From: Marinobacter santoriniensis NKSG1
GTDB lineage: Bacteria > Pseudomonadota > Gammaproteobacteria > Pseudomonadales > Oleiphilaceae
NCBI RefSeq assembly: GCF_000347775.1
Contig: NZ_APAT01000005.1
Coordinates: 270,292 to 334,291 of the forward strand
DNA: 64,000 nt
Reading direction: 5' to 3'
How positions within the stretch are numbered: the stretch's first letter is position 1; each line of letters starts with the position of its first letter. This document shows positions 27,400 through 37,387 of this stretch, in pieces. The translations under genes and the position numbers were made by a program. Under the pieces are notes generated by a model. That model saw only the letters and a list, made by a program, of their open reading frames with translations. It ran no database searches and was not told where the DNA came from.

Positions 27400-28304
27400 T
27401 GGCATTGGCCTCCAAGAGCCTGGCCCACTTTGGAGCCGTTGTGGCGGTTCAGTTGTCCGCAAATCCAGTCACCGGTTGCGACGAGCTTGTCGAGGTCGAC
27501 ACCGGTCTCGATACCCAGGCCATTAAGCAGGTATAGCACGTCCTCTGTGGCAACGTTGCCGGAGGCGCCTTTCGCGTAGGGGCAACCGCCCAGTCCGGCG
27601 ACGGAGGCGTCGATCACGGCCACGCCTTCTTCCACCACAGCGTAAAGATTCGCCAGGGCCTGGCCGTAGGTGTCGTGGAAGTGGGCGGCCAGACGTTCCA
27701 TGGGAATGTGTTTGGCGACCGCTTCCAGCATCCGCTTGGCTTTCAGCGGGGTGCCGACGCCGATGGTGTCACCCAGGGAGATTTCGTAGCAGCCCATGTC
27801 GTACAGGGCTTTGGCCACGGTGGCGACCTGTTCGGGATCGATGTCGCCTTCGTAGGGGCAGCCCAGTACCGTGGAGACGTAGCCGCGCACGGGGATGTTG
27901 TGCTTGCGGGCTTCTTCCACCACCGGGGCGAAGCGCTCCAGGCTCTCTGCAATGGTGCAGTTGATGTTCTTCTTGGTGAACGACTCGGACGCCGCACCGA
28001 ACACCGCCACTTCGTCCACCTTCGCCGCGAGGGCGTTTTCAAAGCCCTTGAGGTTGGGGGTGAGGGCGGAGTAGCGAACACCGGCCTTGCGGGTGATGCC
28101 GGCCATTACGTCGGCGGCATCGCCCATCTGCGGGACCCACTTGGGCGAGACGAAGCTGGCGGCTTCGATGTGGTTCAGACCAGCGTTGGCAAGCCGGTCA
28201 ATGAGACCGGTCTTGATGGCGGTGGCGATGACCGGGCCGGGCTCGTTCTGGAGTCCGTCCCGGGGGCTCATTTCCACCAGGCGTACCTGTTTCGGAAAGG
28301 CCAT
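27396..28304 (-). CDS. liuE: Hydroxymethylglutaryl-CoA lyase
   Basis: The 302-residue product cleaves HMG-CoA to acetyl-CoA and acetoacetate, the last step of leucine degradation. [15 protein letters not shown] is the N-terminal metal and catalytic segment (Arg, Asp). [12 protein letters not shown] carries the metal-binding His pair, and the signature loop [19 protein letters not shown] contains the active-site Cys. Length is standard. Its ATG overlaps the liuD stop by one base, and its own stop overlaps the next gene. Confidence 0.96.
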   Translation of the reverse strand: MAFPKQVRLVEMSPRDGLQNEPGPVIATAIKTGLIDRLANAGLNHIEAASFVSPKWVPQMGDAADVMAGITRKAGVRYSALTPNLKGFENALAAKVDEVAVFGAASESFTKKNINCTIAESLERFAPVVEEARKHNIPVRGYVSTVLGCPYEGDIDPEQVATVAKALYDMGCYEISLGDTIGVGTPLKAKRMLEAVAKHIPMERLAAHFHDTYGQALANLYAVVEEGVAVIDASVAGLGGCPYAKGASGNVATEDVLYLLNGLGIETGVDLDKLVATGDWICGQLNRHNGSKVGQALGGQCQ

Positions 28305-30292
28305 TACTCTGACTCCTCGGTGTCGATGGCGATGAGCTCGGCGCCTTCGGAGACCTGGTCACCTTCGGCGAAGAAGATCTCGCTGACCACGCCGTCGGCC
28401 GGGGCCTTGATGGCGTGCTCCATCTTCATCGCTTCCATGATCACCAGGGTCTGGCCGGCGGTGACCTTGTCGCCCACCTTGGCCTGCACCGCCACAATCG
28501 CACCATTCATCGGGGCTTCGAGGCTGCCTTCGCCGGCCAGTTCCTCGAAACCGTAGGTTTCGCGATAGACGATGCACTTGAAGGTGTCGCCCTCGTAGAA
28601 CAGGACCAGTTCTTCGCCGTGCAGGTTCCCGTGCACGCTGATGCGGTGGCCATTGATGACCGCCTGCAGGTAGTCCTCATTGAGTTTGGCGTTGAGGTAG
28701 TAGACGCTGCCGCCCACGAATACCTGGTACCGGTCGTCCCGCTCCAGGATCTTCAGTTCGTGGATGTCTTCGCCCACCTGCAGCTTCAGCGGCTGGGCGT
28801 ATTCGGAATTCATACGCCAGCTGTTCTTGCGGCCGAACGGCGACCAGGGATCGGCGGTGACCGGTTCGACGGACTTGCGCTGCTCCAGTACGAAGCCGGC
28901 GGCCAGTACCAGGGCCTTGTCGATGTCGAGCCGGGATTTCGGGAACAGCAACTCCTCGTGAGTGGCGATGAAGTTGGTGGTCAGTTCCGCTTCCCGGAAC
29001 GGCTGGCTGTCAACCGCCGCGTGCAGGAACCGGATGTTGGTCTTCAGGCCGGCAATGCGATAGTGCTCCAGGGCCTGGACCATGCGGTTGACGGCCTGGT
29101 CGCGGGTTTCGTCCCACACGATCAGTTTGGCGATCATGGGGTCGTAGTGGATGCTGATGTCGTCGCCTTCGGTGACGCCAGTGTCCACCCGCACGTGGGC
29201 GGATTCGTCCGGGGTGCTCAGGTAGCGCAGGTTACCGGTGGCCGGCAGGAAGTCCTGATCCGGGTCCTCGGCGTAGATGCGCGCCTCGACGGCGTGACCG
29301 CGGGTTTTCACCTGCTCCTGGGTCAGCGGCAGGGGCTCGCCCCAGGCCACTTTCAGCTGCCACTCCACCAGATCCTGGCCGGTGACCATTTCCGTGACCG
29401 GATGTTCCACCTGCAGGCGGGTGTTCATCTCCATGAAAAAGAAGGAGCCGTCCACGTCATACAGGAACTCGACGGTGCCGGCGCCCACGTAGTTGATGGC
29501 CTGGGCGGCACGCACGGCGGCTTCACCCATGGCTTTGCGGGTGTCCTCGGACAGACCCGGCGCGGGGGCTTCTTCCAGCACTTTCTGGTGACGGCGCTGC
29601 ACGGAGCAATCCCGCTCTGCCAGGTAGATGCCATTGCCGTCCTTGTCGCAGAAGACCTGGATTTCCACGTGGCGCGGCTGGGTCAGGTAACGCTCGATGA
29701 GCATGTCCGGGTTGCCGAACGCGTTCTTCGCTTCCCGCTGGGCGGCCGCGAGGGCGTCGTCAAATTCGTCCATGTTCTCGACCACCCGCATGCCCTTGCC
29801 GCCTCCGCCGGCGACGGCTTTCAGCAGCAGCGGGAAGCCGCATTTCTCGGCTTCGGCCCGCAGCAGATCCGGGGACTGGTCCTTGCCGTGGTAACCCGGC
29901 ACCAGCGGCACACCGGCTTCTTCCATGATCGCCTTGGCGGCGGACTTGGAGCCCATGGCCGCGATGGCGGAGGAGGGCGGGCCAATGAAGGCGATGTCGT
30001 TGGCTTCGCAGGCTTCGGCGAAGTCGGTGTTCTCGGAGAGGAAACCGTAGCCCGGGTGGACCGCCTGGGCGCCGCTCTTCTTGGCGATTTCGATGATCTT
30101 TTCGCCCCGCAGGTAACTCTCGGAGCTGGGTGCCGGCCCGATGTGGAAGGCCTCGTCGGCCATGGCCACGTGCCGGGCGTTGGCGTCGGCGTCGGAATAG
30201 ACCGCGACGCAGCGGATGCCCATGCGATGGGCCGTCTGGATAACCCGGCAGGCGATTTCGCCCCGGTTGGCAATCAGGATTTTACTGAACAT
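28304..30292 (-). CDS. liuD: 3-methylcrotonyl-CoA carboxylase, biotin-carrying alpha subunit
   Basis: The 662-residue product has a biotin carboxylase module (1 to about 445) with [14 protein letters not shown], the glycine-rich ATP loop [14 protein letters not shown] and [15 protein letters not shown] middle domain links it to a C-terminal biotin domain with the biotin Lys in EAMKMEH (about residue 620). With LiuB it carboxylates 3-methylcrotonyl-CoA using bicarbonate and ATP. Assignment to MCC over propionyl- or geranyl-CoA carboxylase rests on operon context. It overlaps liuC (TAATG). Confidence 0.95.
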   Translation of the reverse strand: MFSKILIANRGEIACRVIQTAHRMGIRCVAVYSDADANARHVAMADEAFHIGPAPSSESYLRGEKIIEIAKKSGAQAVHPGYGFLSENTDFAEACEANDIAFIGPPSSAIAAMGSKSAAKAIMEEAGVPLVPGYHGKDQSPDLLRAEAEKCGFPLLLKAVAGGGGKGMRVVENMDEFDDALAAAQREAKNAFGNPDMLIERYLTQPRHVEIQVFCDKDGNGIYLAERDCSVQRRHQKVLEEAPAPGLSEDTRKAMGEAAVRAAQAINYVGAGTVEFLYDVDGSFFFMEMNTRLQVEHPVTEMVTGQDLVEWQLKVAWGEPLPLTQEQVKTRGHAVEARIYAEDPDQDFLPATGNLRYLSTPDESAHVRVDTGVTEGDDISIHYDPMIAKLIVWDETRDQAVNRMVQALEHYRIAGLKTNIRFLHAAVDSQPFREAELTTNFIATHEELLFPKSRLDIDKALVLAAGFVLEQRKSVEPVTADPWSPFGRKNSWRMNSEYAQPLKLQVGEDIHELKILERDDRYQVFVGGSVYYLNAKLNEDYLQAVINGHRISVHGNLHGEELVLFYEGDTFKCIVYRETYGFEELAGEGSLEAPMNGAIVAVQAKVGDKVTAGQTLVIMEAMKMEHAIKAPADGVVSEIFFAEGDQVSEGAELIAIDTEESE

Positions 30293-31098
30293 TAGTCTTC
30301 CTCCGGTACCCAGTTGGCCTTGCGCTTGTTGAGGAAGGCGCTGAGCCCTTCCTGGCCTTCGTCGCCCACCCGGATGGCTGCGATGCGCTGGGCGGTGTCT
30401 TCAATTACGTCGTCACTGATGGCCTTGTGGCTGACCGCGAACACGAGATCCTTGGCGGCCTGCATGGCTTCGGGGCCGTTGTTGGCCAGCTGGCGCAGCA
30501 TGTCGTTGCACCGCTGTTCCATGGCTTCGAGGTCGTCGCAGACGATGTGGACCAGGCCATACTCCTGTGCTTCCCGGGCGCTGAAAATCTCGGCCGAGAG
30601 GAAGTACCGGCGGGCCTGGCGCTCACCGATGGCCCGCACCACGTACGGGCCGATGACCGCGGGAATGAGGCCCAGCTTGACTTCGCTGAGGCAGAAACTG
30701 GATTTCTCGGTGGCCAGTACGATGTCACAACAGGCCGCCAGGCCCACGGCGCCACCGAAGGCGGCTCCCTGCAGCAGGCCGATGACCGGCTTGGACAGGT
30801 GGTTGAGCACATTCATCAGCCGCGCCAGTTCCCGGGAGTCGTCCAGGTTTTCCTGGTGGGTGTTGTCGGCCATGCGACGCATCCAGCCCAGGTCGGCACC
30901 GGCGGAGAAGTGTTTGCCTTCGGAACGCAGGATCACCACTCGGGTGTCGTTGTCTGTGTCCACTTCCGTCAGCGCATCGATCAGCTGCTGGATGATCACA
31001 TCGTCAAAGGCGTTGCGTTTGTCGGGGCGGTTCAGCACAACCTCGGTCACGCCGCCATCGCGGCGCCGGAGCAGAACCGCAGATTCCTGTTCTGACAT
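30292..31098 (-). CDS. liuC: Methylglutaconyl-CoA hydratase (enoyl-CoA hydratase family)
   Basis: The 268-residue crotonase-fold product has LNRPDKRNAFDD, FSAGADLGWMRRMA for the CoA-binding oxyanion loop, and GAAFGGAVGLAACCDIVLA with the second oxyanion Gly. FCLSEVKLGLIPAVIGPYV carries the catalytic Glu position. In this operon it should hydrate 3-methylglutaconyl-CoA to HMG-CoA, between LiuB/D and LiuE. It lies 15 bp after liuB and overlaps liuD. Confidence 0.93.
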   Translation of the reverse strand: MSEQESAVLLRRRDGGVTEVVLNRPDKRNAFDDVIIQQLIDALTEVDTDNDTRVVILRSEGKHFSAGADLGWMRRMADNTHQENLDDSRELARLMNVLNHLSKPVIGLLQGAAFGGAVGLAACCDIVLATEKSSFCLSEVKLGLIPAVIGPYVVRAIGERQARRYFLSAEIFSAREAQEYGLVHIVCDDLEAMEQRCNDMLRQLANNGPEAMQAAKDLVFAVSHKAISDDVIEDTAQRIAAIRVGDEGQEGLSAFLNKRKANWVPEED

Positions 31099-31113
31099 GG
31101 TCTTGATCCTCGG

Positions 31114-32721
31114 TTACATGCGGAACACGCCGAAGCGCGTGGGCTTCGCCGGCCGGTTCAATGTGGCTGACAGGCTCAGGGCGACCACTTCCCGGGTCTG
31201 GGCCGGGTCGATCACGCCGTCGTCCCAGAGGCGGGCGCTGGCGTAGTAGGGATGGCCCTGGTGCTCGTACTTGTCGGCGATCGGCTTCTTGAACGCCGCT
31301 TCGTCCTCCTCGCTCCAGGTTTCGCCCTTGCGCTCCAGGCCTTCACGACGCACCTGCGCCATTACGCCGGCGGCCTGTTCGCCGCCCATGACGGAGATGC
31401 GGGCGTTGGGCCACATCCACAGGAAGTCGGGGCTGTAGGCGCGGCCGCACATGCCGTAGTTGCCGGCGCCGTAGCTGCCGCCGATGAGCACGGTGATCTT
31501 GGGCACTTCGGCACAGGCGACGGCCATGACCATCTTGGCGCCGTGCTTGGCGATGCCCTCGGATTCGTACTTCTGGCCCACCATGAAGCCGGTGATGTTC
31601 TGCAGGAACAGCAGCGGTATGTTCCGCTGGCAGCACAGTTCGATGAAGTGCGCGCCTTTCTGGGCGGACTCGCTGAACAGGATGCCGTTGTTGGCGATGA
31701 TGCCCACCGGGTACCCATGGATGTGAGCAAAGCCGGTGACCAGGGTCTGGCCGTAGTAGCGTTTGAATTCGTCGAATTCGGAGCCGTCGACGATGCGGGC
31801 GATCACGTCGCGCACGTCGAACTGTTTGCGCAGGTCGGTGCCGACGATGCCGTAGATTTCTTCCGGATCGTACAGGGGCGCTTTTGGCTTCTGGACTTCC
31901 ACCGGAACCGGCTTACGGCGGTTCAGGTTGGAGACGCAGCGGCGGGCAATTTCCAGGGCGTGGGCGTCGTTCTCGGCATAGTGGTCGGCGACACCGGAGA
32001 TCTTGCAGTGCACGTCGGCACCGCCGAGGTCTTCGGCGCTGACCACTTCACCGGTGGCCGCTTTTACCAGCGGCGGCCCGGCCAGGAAGATGGTGCCCTG
32101 GTTGCGTACGATGATGGATTCGTCCGCCATGGCGGGTACGTAGGCGCCACCGGCGGTACACAGGCCCATGACCACGGCGATCTGGGGAATGTCGTCGGCG
32201 GACATGCGGGCCTGGTTGTAGAAGATGCGGCCGAAGTGGTCACGATCCGGGAAAACTTCGTCCTGGCGGGGCAGGTTGGCGCCGCCGGAGTCCACCAGGT
32301 AGATGCAGGGCAGGCGGTTTTCCAGGGCGATTTCCTGGGCCCGCAGGTGTTTTTTGACGGTCAGCGGGTAGTAGCTGCCGCCTTTCACCGTGGCATCGTT
32401 GGCGATGATCATGCACTCGGTGCCGGAGACGCGGCCCACGCCGGCCACGACGCCCGCAGCGGGGACTTCTTCATCGTAGACGTTGTAGGCGGCGAACTGG
32501 CCGATTTCGAGGAAGGGGGAGCCGTCGTCCAGGAGGCGGTTGATGCGCTCTCTCGGCAGGAGTTTGCCGCGGGCGATGTGGCGTTCCTGGTAGGAGGGGC
32601 CGCCGCCTTGCTGGATCTTGGTGACTTTTTCTCGGAGGTCCGCGACGGCTGCCGCCATGGCCTCTTTGTTGACCTGGAACTCGTCAGATCGCGGGTTGAT
32701 TTTGCTTTGGAGTATGGTCAT
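31114..32721 (-). CDS. liuB: 3-methylcrotonyl-CoA carboxylase, beta (carboxyltransferase) subunit
   Basis: The 535-residue product has the carboxyltransferase repeats: [22 protein letters not shown] (in part [12 protein letters not shown]), [14 protein letters not shown] and, in the C-half, [13 protein letters not shown] and [16 protein letters not shown], which build the two oxyanion holes. It transfers carboxyl from biotin on LiuD to methylcrotonyl-CoA. The ATG at 32721 has GGAAG eight bases upstream. A start at 32736 lacks one. About 190 bp containing a large stem-loop separates it from liuA. Confidence 0.95.
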   Translation of the reverse strand: MTILQSKINPRSDEFQVNKEAMAAAVADLREKVTKIQQGGGPSYQERHIARGKLLPRERINRLLDDGSPFLEIGQFAAYNVYDEEVPAAGVVAGVGRVSGTECMIIANDATVKGGSYYPLTVKKHLRAQEIALENRLPCIYLVDSGGANLPRQDEVFPDRDHFGRIFYNQARMSADDIPQIAVVMGLCTAGGAYVPAMADESIIVRNQGTIFLAGPPLVKAATGEVVSAEDLGGADVHCKISGVADHYAENDAHALEIARRCVSNLNRRKPVPVEVQKPKAPLYDPEEIYGIVGTDLRKQFDVRDVIARIVDGSEFDEFKRYYGQTLVTGFAHIHGYPVGIIANNGILFSESAQKGAHFIELCCQRNIPLLFLQNITGFMVGQKYESEGIAKHGAKMVMAVACAEVPKITVLIGGSYGAGNYGMCGRAYSPDFLWMWPNARISVMGGEQAAGVMAQVRREGLERKGETWSEEDEAAFKKPIADKYEHQGHPYYASARLWDDGVIDPAQTREVVALSLSATLNRPAKPTRFGVFRM

Positions 32722-32755
32722 AAGTCTGACTTCCATGCATTCGGGGGCATCGGGC

Positions 32756-32855
32756 CTGGCGGCGGGGCGGTCCGGGAACCGCTACGAGCACATCCATGTG
32801 CGCTTGTTTCAGGCCGTCCTTGGCCTTCCACATTCCCGGACCGCCCCGCCACCAG
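32756..32855. repeat. Branched inverted repeat in the liuA-liuB gap
   Basis: Two 23-base arms (32756-32778 and 32833-32855) are complementary at 22 of 23 positions. The enclosed 54 bases contain two more perfect hairpins: GCACAT/ATGTGC at 32788-32801 and AGGCC/GGCCT at 32811-32826. Folded, this is a three-way junction filling most of the space between two operon genes. There is no T run on either strand, so it is not a standard terminator. It could stabilise or process the mRNA, or set the liuA to liuB ratio. Confidence 0.75.
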
Positions 32856-32911
32856 ACCCTCGTCATACATTGGGTGCTGGCATCCGCTCAGGAGCGGTGT
32901 TCTTCAGCAAA

Positions 32912-34078
32912 TTACTTGTTTAGGAACAGCTCGCGACCGATCAGCATGCGGCGGATTTCGGACGTGCCGGCACCGATTTCGTACAGCTTGGCATCCCGCA
33001 GCAGGCGGCCTGTCGGGTATTCGTTGATGTAGCCGTTACCGCCGAGCAGCTGGATGGCGTCCAGGGCCAGTTTGGTGGCCATTTCGGCAGAGTAGAGGAT
33101 GGCGCCGGCAGCGTCCTTGCGGGTGGTTTCGCCGCGGTCGGCGGACTGGGCCACCATGTAGACGTAGGACTTCGCGGTGTTCATCCAGGTGTACATGTCA
33201 GCGACTTTGCCCTGGACCAGTTCGAACTCGCCGATGGCCTGGCCGAACTGTTTACGCTCGCGGATGTAGGGGACGACGACGTCCATTGCGGCCTGCATGA
33301 TGCCCAGCGGGCCGCCGGAAAGGACGAGGCGTTCGTAATCGAGGCCGCTCATCAGGACGCGGGCACCGCCGCCCAGCTCACCCAGGATGTTTTCCTTGGG
33401 CACTTTGCAGTCCTGGAAGACCAGTTCACAGGTGTTGGAGCCGCGCATGCCCAGTTTGTCCAGCTTCTGGTGACGGCTGAAGCCCGGGTAGTCGCGCTCG
33501 ACGATGAAGGCGGTGACGCCTTTGGAGCCGCCCTTGGGGTCGGTCTTGGCGTAGATCACGTAGGTGTGCGCGTCCGGTCCGTTGGTGATCCACATCTTGT
33601 TGCCGTTTAGAACGTAGTGGTCGCCTTCGTCGCGGGCGTGCAGTTTCATGGAGATGACGTCGGAACCGGCGTTGGGCTCGGACATGGCGAGGGCACCGAT
33701 GTGTTCGCCGCTGACCAGCTTGGGCAGGTATTTCTGCTTCTGTTCTTCGGTGCCGTTGCGGTGAATCTGGTTCACACACAGGTTGGAGTGGGCACCGTAG
33801 GAGAGGCCGACGGAGGCGGAGGCGCGGCTGATTTCTTCCATCGCGATGACGTGGGCAACGTAACCCATGTCAGACCCGCCGTATTCTTCCTTCACGGTAA
33901 TACCCAGCAGGCCCATGTCGCCCATTTTCCGCCACAGGTCCATGGGGAATTCGTTGTTGCGGTCGATTTCCTCGGCACGGGGCGCGATTTCAGACGCGGC
34001 AAATCCGTTCACCTGCTCGCGCAGCATGTCGAGGGTTTCGCCGAGACCGAAATTGAGCTCTGAGTATTGTGATTTCAT
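32912..34078 (-). CDS. liuA: Isovaleryl-CoA dehydrogenase
   Basis: The 388-residue product is a complete acyl-CoA dehydrogenase that oxidises isovaleryl-CoA to 3-methylcrotonyl-CoA, passing electrons to [20 protein letters not shown] and [13 protein letters not shown] are the FAD and substrate signatures. [15 protein letters not shown] is the segment holding the catalytic Glu in isovaleryl-CoA dehydrogenases, a position different from that in most acyl-CoA dehydrogenases. [19 protein letters not shown] and [14 protein letters not shown] close the fold. It follows liuR by 44 bp. Confidence 0.96.
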   Translation of the reverse strand: MKSQYSELNFGLGETLDMLREQVNGFAASEIAPRAEEIDRNNEFPMDLWRKMGDMGLLGITVKEEYGGSDMGYVAHVIAMEEISRASASVGLSYGAHSNLCVNQIHRNGTEEQKQKYLPKLVSGEHIGALAMSEPNAGSDVISMKLHARDEGDHYVLNGNKMWITNGPDAHTYVIYAKTDPKGGSKGVTAFIVERDYPGFSRHQKLDKLGMRGSNTCELVFQDCKVPKENILGELGGGARVLMSGLDYERLVLSGGPLGIMQAAMDVVVPYIRERKQFGQAIGEFELVQGKVADMYTWMNTAKSYVYMVAQSADRGETTRKDAAGAILYSAEMATKLALDAIQLLGGNGYINEYPTGRLLRDAKLYEIGAGTSEIRRMLIGRELFLNK

Positions 34079-34122
34079 GGTTGCCTACCTTAGTCGTTTG
34101 CAAGCGTGGTATTGGGTCACCG

Positions 34123-34569
34123 TCACCGCGAGGTAACGGCTTCTTCTCTGTCCGGGTTGGCGACGGCCTGCGCTTCTTTTTTCTCCTGCAGGTCGGCCAG
34201 TGCTTCGCGGCATCGGGCTTCGGCGGTGTCCATTTCCATTTCCGCCTGGGCGATGTCGTTCTTCTGTTGTTCCAGTTGTTCCCGTCGGGCTTCGAGTATT
34301 TCCAGCATCTTCAGAAGCTGCTTTTCGTTGCCGGTCAGGGTTTCGTCCCAGAGATCGAACAGTTCTTTGGTTTCCGCCAGGGAGAAGCCCATGCGCTTGC
34401 CCCGGAGGATCAGCTTGAGACGAACCCGGTCCTTGGTACTGAAGATGCGGGTCTGGCCGCGCCGTGTCGGCTTGAGCAGGCCCTGGTCCTCGTAGAACCG
34501 GATGCTTCGGGTTGTCACATCGAACTCCTGTGAGAGTTCGCTGATGCTGAACGATCGTTTCTCGGACAT
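34123..34569 (-). CDS. liuR: MerR-family regulator of branched-chain amino acid catabolism
   Basis: The 148-residue product has a MerR winged helix-turn-helix (SFSISELSQEFDVTTRSIRFYEDQGLL, about 5-31; RLKLILRGKRMGFSLAETKE) and a long dimerising coiled coil (about 80-125) without metal-binding Cys residues. Being first in the liu operon identifies it as LiuR, which in gammaproteobacteria controls leucine and fatty acid use. A near-palindrome lies upstream at 34605, and a matching site at 36534, so it probably regulates its own operon and the divergent acyl-CoA genes. Confidence 0.92.
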   Translation of the reverse strand: MSEKRSFSISELSQEFDVTTRSIRFYEDQGLLKPTRRGQTRIFSTKDRVRLKLILRGKRMGFSLAETKELFDLWDETLTGNEKQLLKMLEILEARREQLEQQKNDIAQAEMEMDTAEARCREALADLQEKKEAQAVANPDREEAVTSR

Positions 34570-34604
34570 GGCGGTTTTCCTTTTTCGACTAAGGTTAGAT
34601 AAAG

Positions 34605-34620
34605 TTTACGTAAACGTAAA
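34605..34620. promoter_or_regulatory. LiuR operator upstream of liuRABCDE
   Basis: TTTACGTAAACGTAAA reads as a near-palindrome (14 of 16 positions symmetrical) and is 36 bp upstream of the liuR ATG. It shares the core ACGTnAACGTAAA with the site at 36534. MerR-family regulators bind between -35 and -10 elements, and AT-rich bases on the liuR side could supply the -10. Confidence 0.75.
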
Positions 34621-34763
34621 GTAGTTTTCCGGGACGAATCGATGATTTTCGACAACCGGAAAGCGGCTCGCCGATGAAATTCAAAAATGGTGCGGGGATT
34701 GTACCAGTGAGGGGCGGGGCCTGTGTGAGGGCTGGTTTTCAGGTTGGGCCTTTCGACGTGGTG

Positions 34764-34822
34764 TGCCTGCAGACAGATTTCGTCGACGGATCTGCAGGCA
34801 TCACCGGATGATCTGGATCATC
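34764..34822 (-). terminator. Paired hairpins after the acyl-CoA synthetase gene
   Basis: TGCCTGCAGA (34764-34773) and TCTGCAGGCA (34791-34800) form a perfect 10-bp stem. A second perfect hairpin, GATGATC-TG-GATCATC at 34807-34822, abuts the stop of the synthetase gene. There is no T run, so termination would need Rho or the hairpins may only protect the mRNA end. Confidence 0.45.
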
Positions 34823-34826
34823 TATA

Positions 34827-36404
34827 TCACGAGAAGGTTTCCCTCAGTTTTCGCTTGAGAAGTTTGCCGGCGGTGTTCTTCGGCAGCTCATCGACAAACC
34901 GGACCTGTTTGGGAATCTTGAAGCTGGCCAGGTTGGCGCGGGCGTGGGCCAGCAGGCTGTCGGCGTCTTGCGGTTGCCCCTCGCGAACCACAACCACGGC
35001 ACAGATGGCTTCGATCCATTTGTCGTCCGGCACGCCGATGACGGCCACTTCGGCCACGGATTCGTGCTGGTACAGCACTTCCTCGACGTCGCGACTGGCG
35101 ACCAGCACGCCGCCGGTGTTCACCACGTCCTTGATGCGGTCCACGATGTAGAAGTAGCCCTCGGCATCGCGGTAACCCAGATCCCCCGAGTGGAACCAGC
35201 CATTTTTGAAGGCTTCGGCAGTGGCTTCGGGCTTGTCCCAGTAACCCACCATCAGTTGCGGCGACCGGTGGACCAGTTCGCCATGTTCGCCGGGGCCACA
35301 GTCGTTGCCGGTTACCGGGTCCACCACACGGGTCATCACGGTCTGGATCGGGCGACCGGCGGAGGCGGGTCGGTCAGCGTGTTCTTCCGGGCGAAGCACG
35401 GTGGCGAGCGGGGCGATTTCGCTCTGTCCGTAGCAGTTGTAAAGGCCGGCGCCGGGCAGCCGTTCCCCCAGTTCCTTTGCCACCTGTGTGGGCATGATGG
35501 AGGCGCCGTAGTAGAGCTTTTCCATGTGCTGGAGCTGACCGCTGTCGAAGGTATGGTGCCGGAGCAGGCCAATCCAGACGGTGGGTGGCGCAAAGAAGGC
35601 GTTGAGCTGTTCCCGGGCAAGCAGGTCGAGGATGGTGTCCGGGGTTGGCGTATCAATGAGCCGGCTGTAGCCCCCGGTCAGAAGCATGGGCATGGTAAAC
35701 ACGTGCATCTGCGCCGAGTGATAGAGCGGCAGTGCTGCCAGGGAGCGGTCGGTGGGGCGGATGTCCAGGTGGTACTGGCAGGCACCGTACTCGGCGAGCA
35801 GGGATCGGTGGGTATGCATCGCACCCTTGGGGTCGGAAGTGGTGCCGGAGGTATAGAGGATCTGGACGACATCCGTATCCCGAAGTTCCAGTTCCGGTGC
35901 GGTGTCTTCACCGTCACCGCTTGCCATGTTCAGGATGTCGTTCCCCTCATCGCTGCCGTGAAGCCGGCCCGTGATATCGGGGGTGGCCCGGTCCCTGACC
36001 GCTTGGGCCTGGGCTTCGAGGTCCGGATCGCAGAACAGGGCCCGGGCGCCGGACTGGTTGAGAATGTAGGCGAGTTCGTTCTCCACCAGTGCGTAGTTGA
36101 CCGGCACGTGGATCAGGCCGGCCTTGGTGCAGGCCAGCCAGAGCAGCAGGTAGGCGTCGGAGTTCTTGCCGTAGGCGGCTACCCGATCGCCCGGTTGCAG
36201 GCCGAGATCGAGCAGGCGATGGGCCAGGCGGTTGCTGGCGGTGTTCATGTCAGAGAAGGTCCACTGGCGATCCCTGAACGTTAATGCGATCCGGTCCTGG
36301 TGATCGGCGGCAGACCGGGCCAGGGCGTCGCCGATGGTGTTGCGGAGGGCCCGCTGGATGTCCGTTGTGGTTTCTGTGGCATTGGCAATACTGGCGTCTT
36401 GCAT
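34827..36404 (-). CDS. AMP-forming acyl-CoA synthetase, divergent from the SDR operon
   Basis: The product is 525 residues from the ATG at 36404, which is preceded by GAGG. A longer GTG start at 36455 is unsupported. Motifs are ILYTSGTTSDPKGAMHTH, YNCYGQSEIAPL, NGWFHSGDLGYRDAEGYF, VDRIKDVVNTGGVLV and the C-terminal Lys in LPKNTAGKLLKRKL. It activates a fatty or branched acid to CoA. It is distinct in sequence from the enzyme at 25083. The divergent promoter region contains a LiuR-like site, so it is likely part of the same regulon. Confidence 0.9.
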   Translation of the reverse strand: MQDASIANATETTTDIQRALRNTIGDALARSAADHQDRIALTFRDRQWTFSDMNTASNRLAHRLLDLGLQPGDRVAAYGKNSDAYLLLWLACTKAGLIHVPVNYALVENELAYILNQSGARALFCDPDLEAQAQAVRDRATPDITGRLHGSDEGNDILNMASGDGEDTAPELELRDTDVVQILYTSGTTSDPKGAMHTHRSLLAEYGACQYHLDIRPTDRSLAALPLYHSAQMHVFTMPMLLTGGYSRLIDTPTPDTILDLLAREQLNAFFAPPTVWIGLLRHHTFDSGQLQHMEKLYYGASIMPTQVAKELGERLPGAGLYNCYGQSEIAPLATVLRPEEHADRPASAGRPIQTVMTRVVDPVTGNDCGPGEHGELVHRSPQLMVGYWDKPEATAEAFKNGWFHSGDLGYRDAEGYFYIVDRIKDVVNTGGVLVASRDVEEVLYQHESVAEVAVIGVPDDKWIEAICAVVVVREGQPQDADSLLAHARANLASFKIPKQVRFVDELPKNTAGKLLKRKLRETFS

Positions 36405-36533
36405 GAGCGACCTCGGTTGATTGTTGTTATCAGGGGGCAGCGTTCCGGGTTGCACGGTGCCCTGATGTCTATCTGAATGTAGACGAGTGAGGCGGACAAT
36501 GCCGTTTCCTTTTTGTCTCCTAATTCGATAAAG

Positions 36534-36549
36534 TTGACGTTAACGTAAA
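36534..36549. promoter_or_regulatory. Second LiuR operator, in the divergent acs/SDR promoter
   Basis: TTGACGTTAACGTAAA is palindromic at all but one symmetric pair, and matches the liuR upstream site closely. It lies 52 bp before the SDR ATG and about 130 bp before the synthetase ATG. TTGACG also has the form of a -35 element. Confidence 0.75.
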
Positions 36550-36601
36550 GGTGGGCCTGCATGCGAATCGGGCCCTGCGCCGTTCCTTATGGGAGAAAAC
36601 G

Positions 36602-37363
36602 ATGGATTTCAATAACGTACCAGCGATTGTCACAGGTGGAGCATCCGGACTGGGTGAGGGCGCCGCAAGAGCGCTGGCTGCCGCTGGCTGCAAGGTCGCC
36701 ATCCTGGATGTCCAGAAAGAGCAGGGTGAAAAGGTGGCAGCCGATATAGGCGGGATCTTCCTGTACTGCGATGTCAGCTCACCGGACAGCGCCGAAGCCG
36801 CCGTCACCGCCGCCCGCGAAGCGCACGGTCCCTGTGGCATTGCGGTGAGCTGCGCAGGTATTGCGCCGGCGTCCAAGATCCTCGGCCGTGAGGGCGTGAT
36901 GCCGCTGGAAAAGTTCAGCAAGGTCATCGAGGTGAACCTGATTGGTACCTTCAACATCCTTCGCCTGGCGGCGGCGGACATGGCAACACGTGAGCCAAAC
37001 GCCGACGGCGAACGGGGCGTGATCATCAATACCGCGTCCGTAGCTGCGTACGAGGGCCAGATCGGACAGGCTGCCTACAGCGCTTCCAAAGGCGGTGTGG
37101 TGTCCCTGACGTTGCAGTCGGCCCGTGAACTGGCCCGCGAAGGCATCCGGGTAAATACCATCGCGCCGGGCATCTTCATGACGCCCATGATGGCGGGTAT
37201 GCCCCAGGAAGTTCAGGACAGCCTGGCGGCCACGCTGCCGTTCCCGAAACGCCTCGGCAAGCCGGAGGAGTTCGGCATGATGGTGGATCAGATGGTGCGC
37301 AATCCGATCCTCAACGGTGAGGTGATCCGCCTCGACTGCGCCCTGCGTATGGCGCCGAAATAA
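36602..37363 (+). CDS. Short-chain dehydrogenase, 3-hydroxyacyl-CoA dehydrogenase type 2-like
   Basis: A 253-residue product from the ATG at 36602 with GGGAG six bases upstream. A GTG at 36551 would overlap the operator region. Rossmann motif TGGASGLGEG (about 11-20), NTASVAAYEGQ with the catalytic Ser, and Tyr159/Lys163 in AYSASKGG are all present. PGIFMTPMMAGMP and LDCALRMAPK at the end resemble HSD17B10-type 3-hydroxy(methyl)acyl-CoA dehydrogenases, which oxidise 2-methyl-3-hydroxybutyryl-CoA in isoleucine breakdown. It is first of three genes with acyl-CoA dehydrogenase and thiolase. Confidence 0.9.
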   Translation: MDFNNVPAIVTGGASGLGEGAARALAAAGCKVAILDVQKEQGEKVAADIGGIFLYCDVSSPDSAEAAVTAAREAHGPCGIAVSCAGIAPASKILGREGVMPLEKFSKVIEVNLIGTFNILRLAAADMATREPNADGERGVIINTASVAAYEGQIGQAAYSASKGGVVSLTLQSARELAREGIRVNTIAPGIFMTPMMAGMPQEVQDSLAATLPFPKRLGKPEEFGMMVDQMVRNPILNGEVIRLDCALRMAPK

Positions 37364-37387
37364 CGCATTCAACAGCAGGTGAGCATA

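Noticed and set aside
28415..33027. Long plus-strand frames opposite liuD and liuB
   Set aside because: They are in register with the strong codon bias of the minus-strand liu genes and encode repetitive His/Gly/Val-rich sequence without motifs.
34764..34822. Strong intrinsic terminator after the second acyl-CoA synthetase
   Set aside because: Stems are perfect but no U run follows, so only a weak terminator or mRNA-end hairpin is supported.
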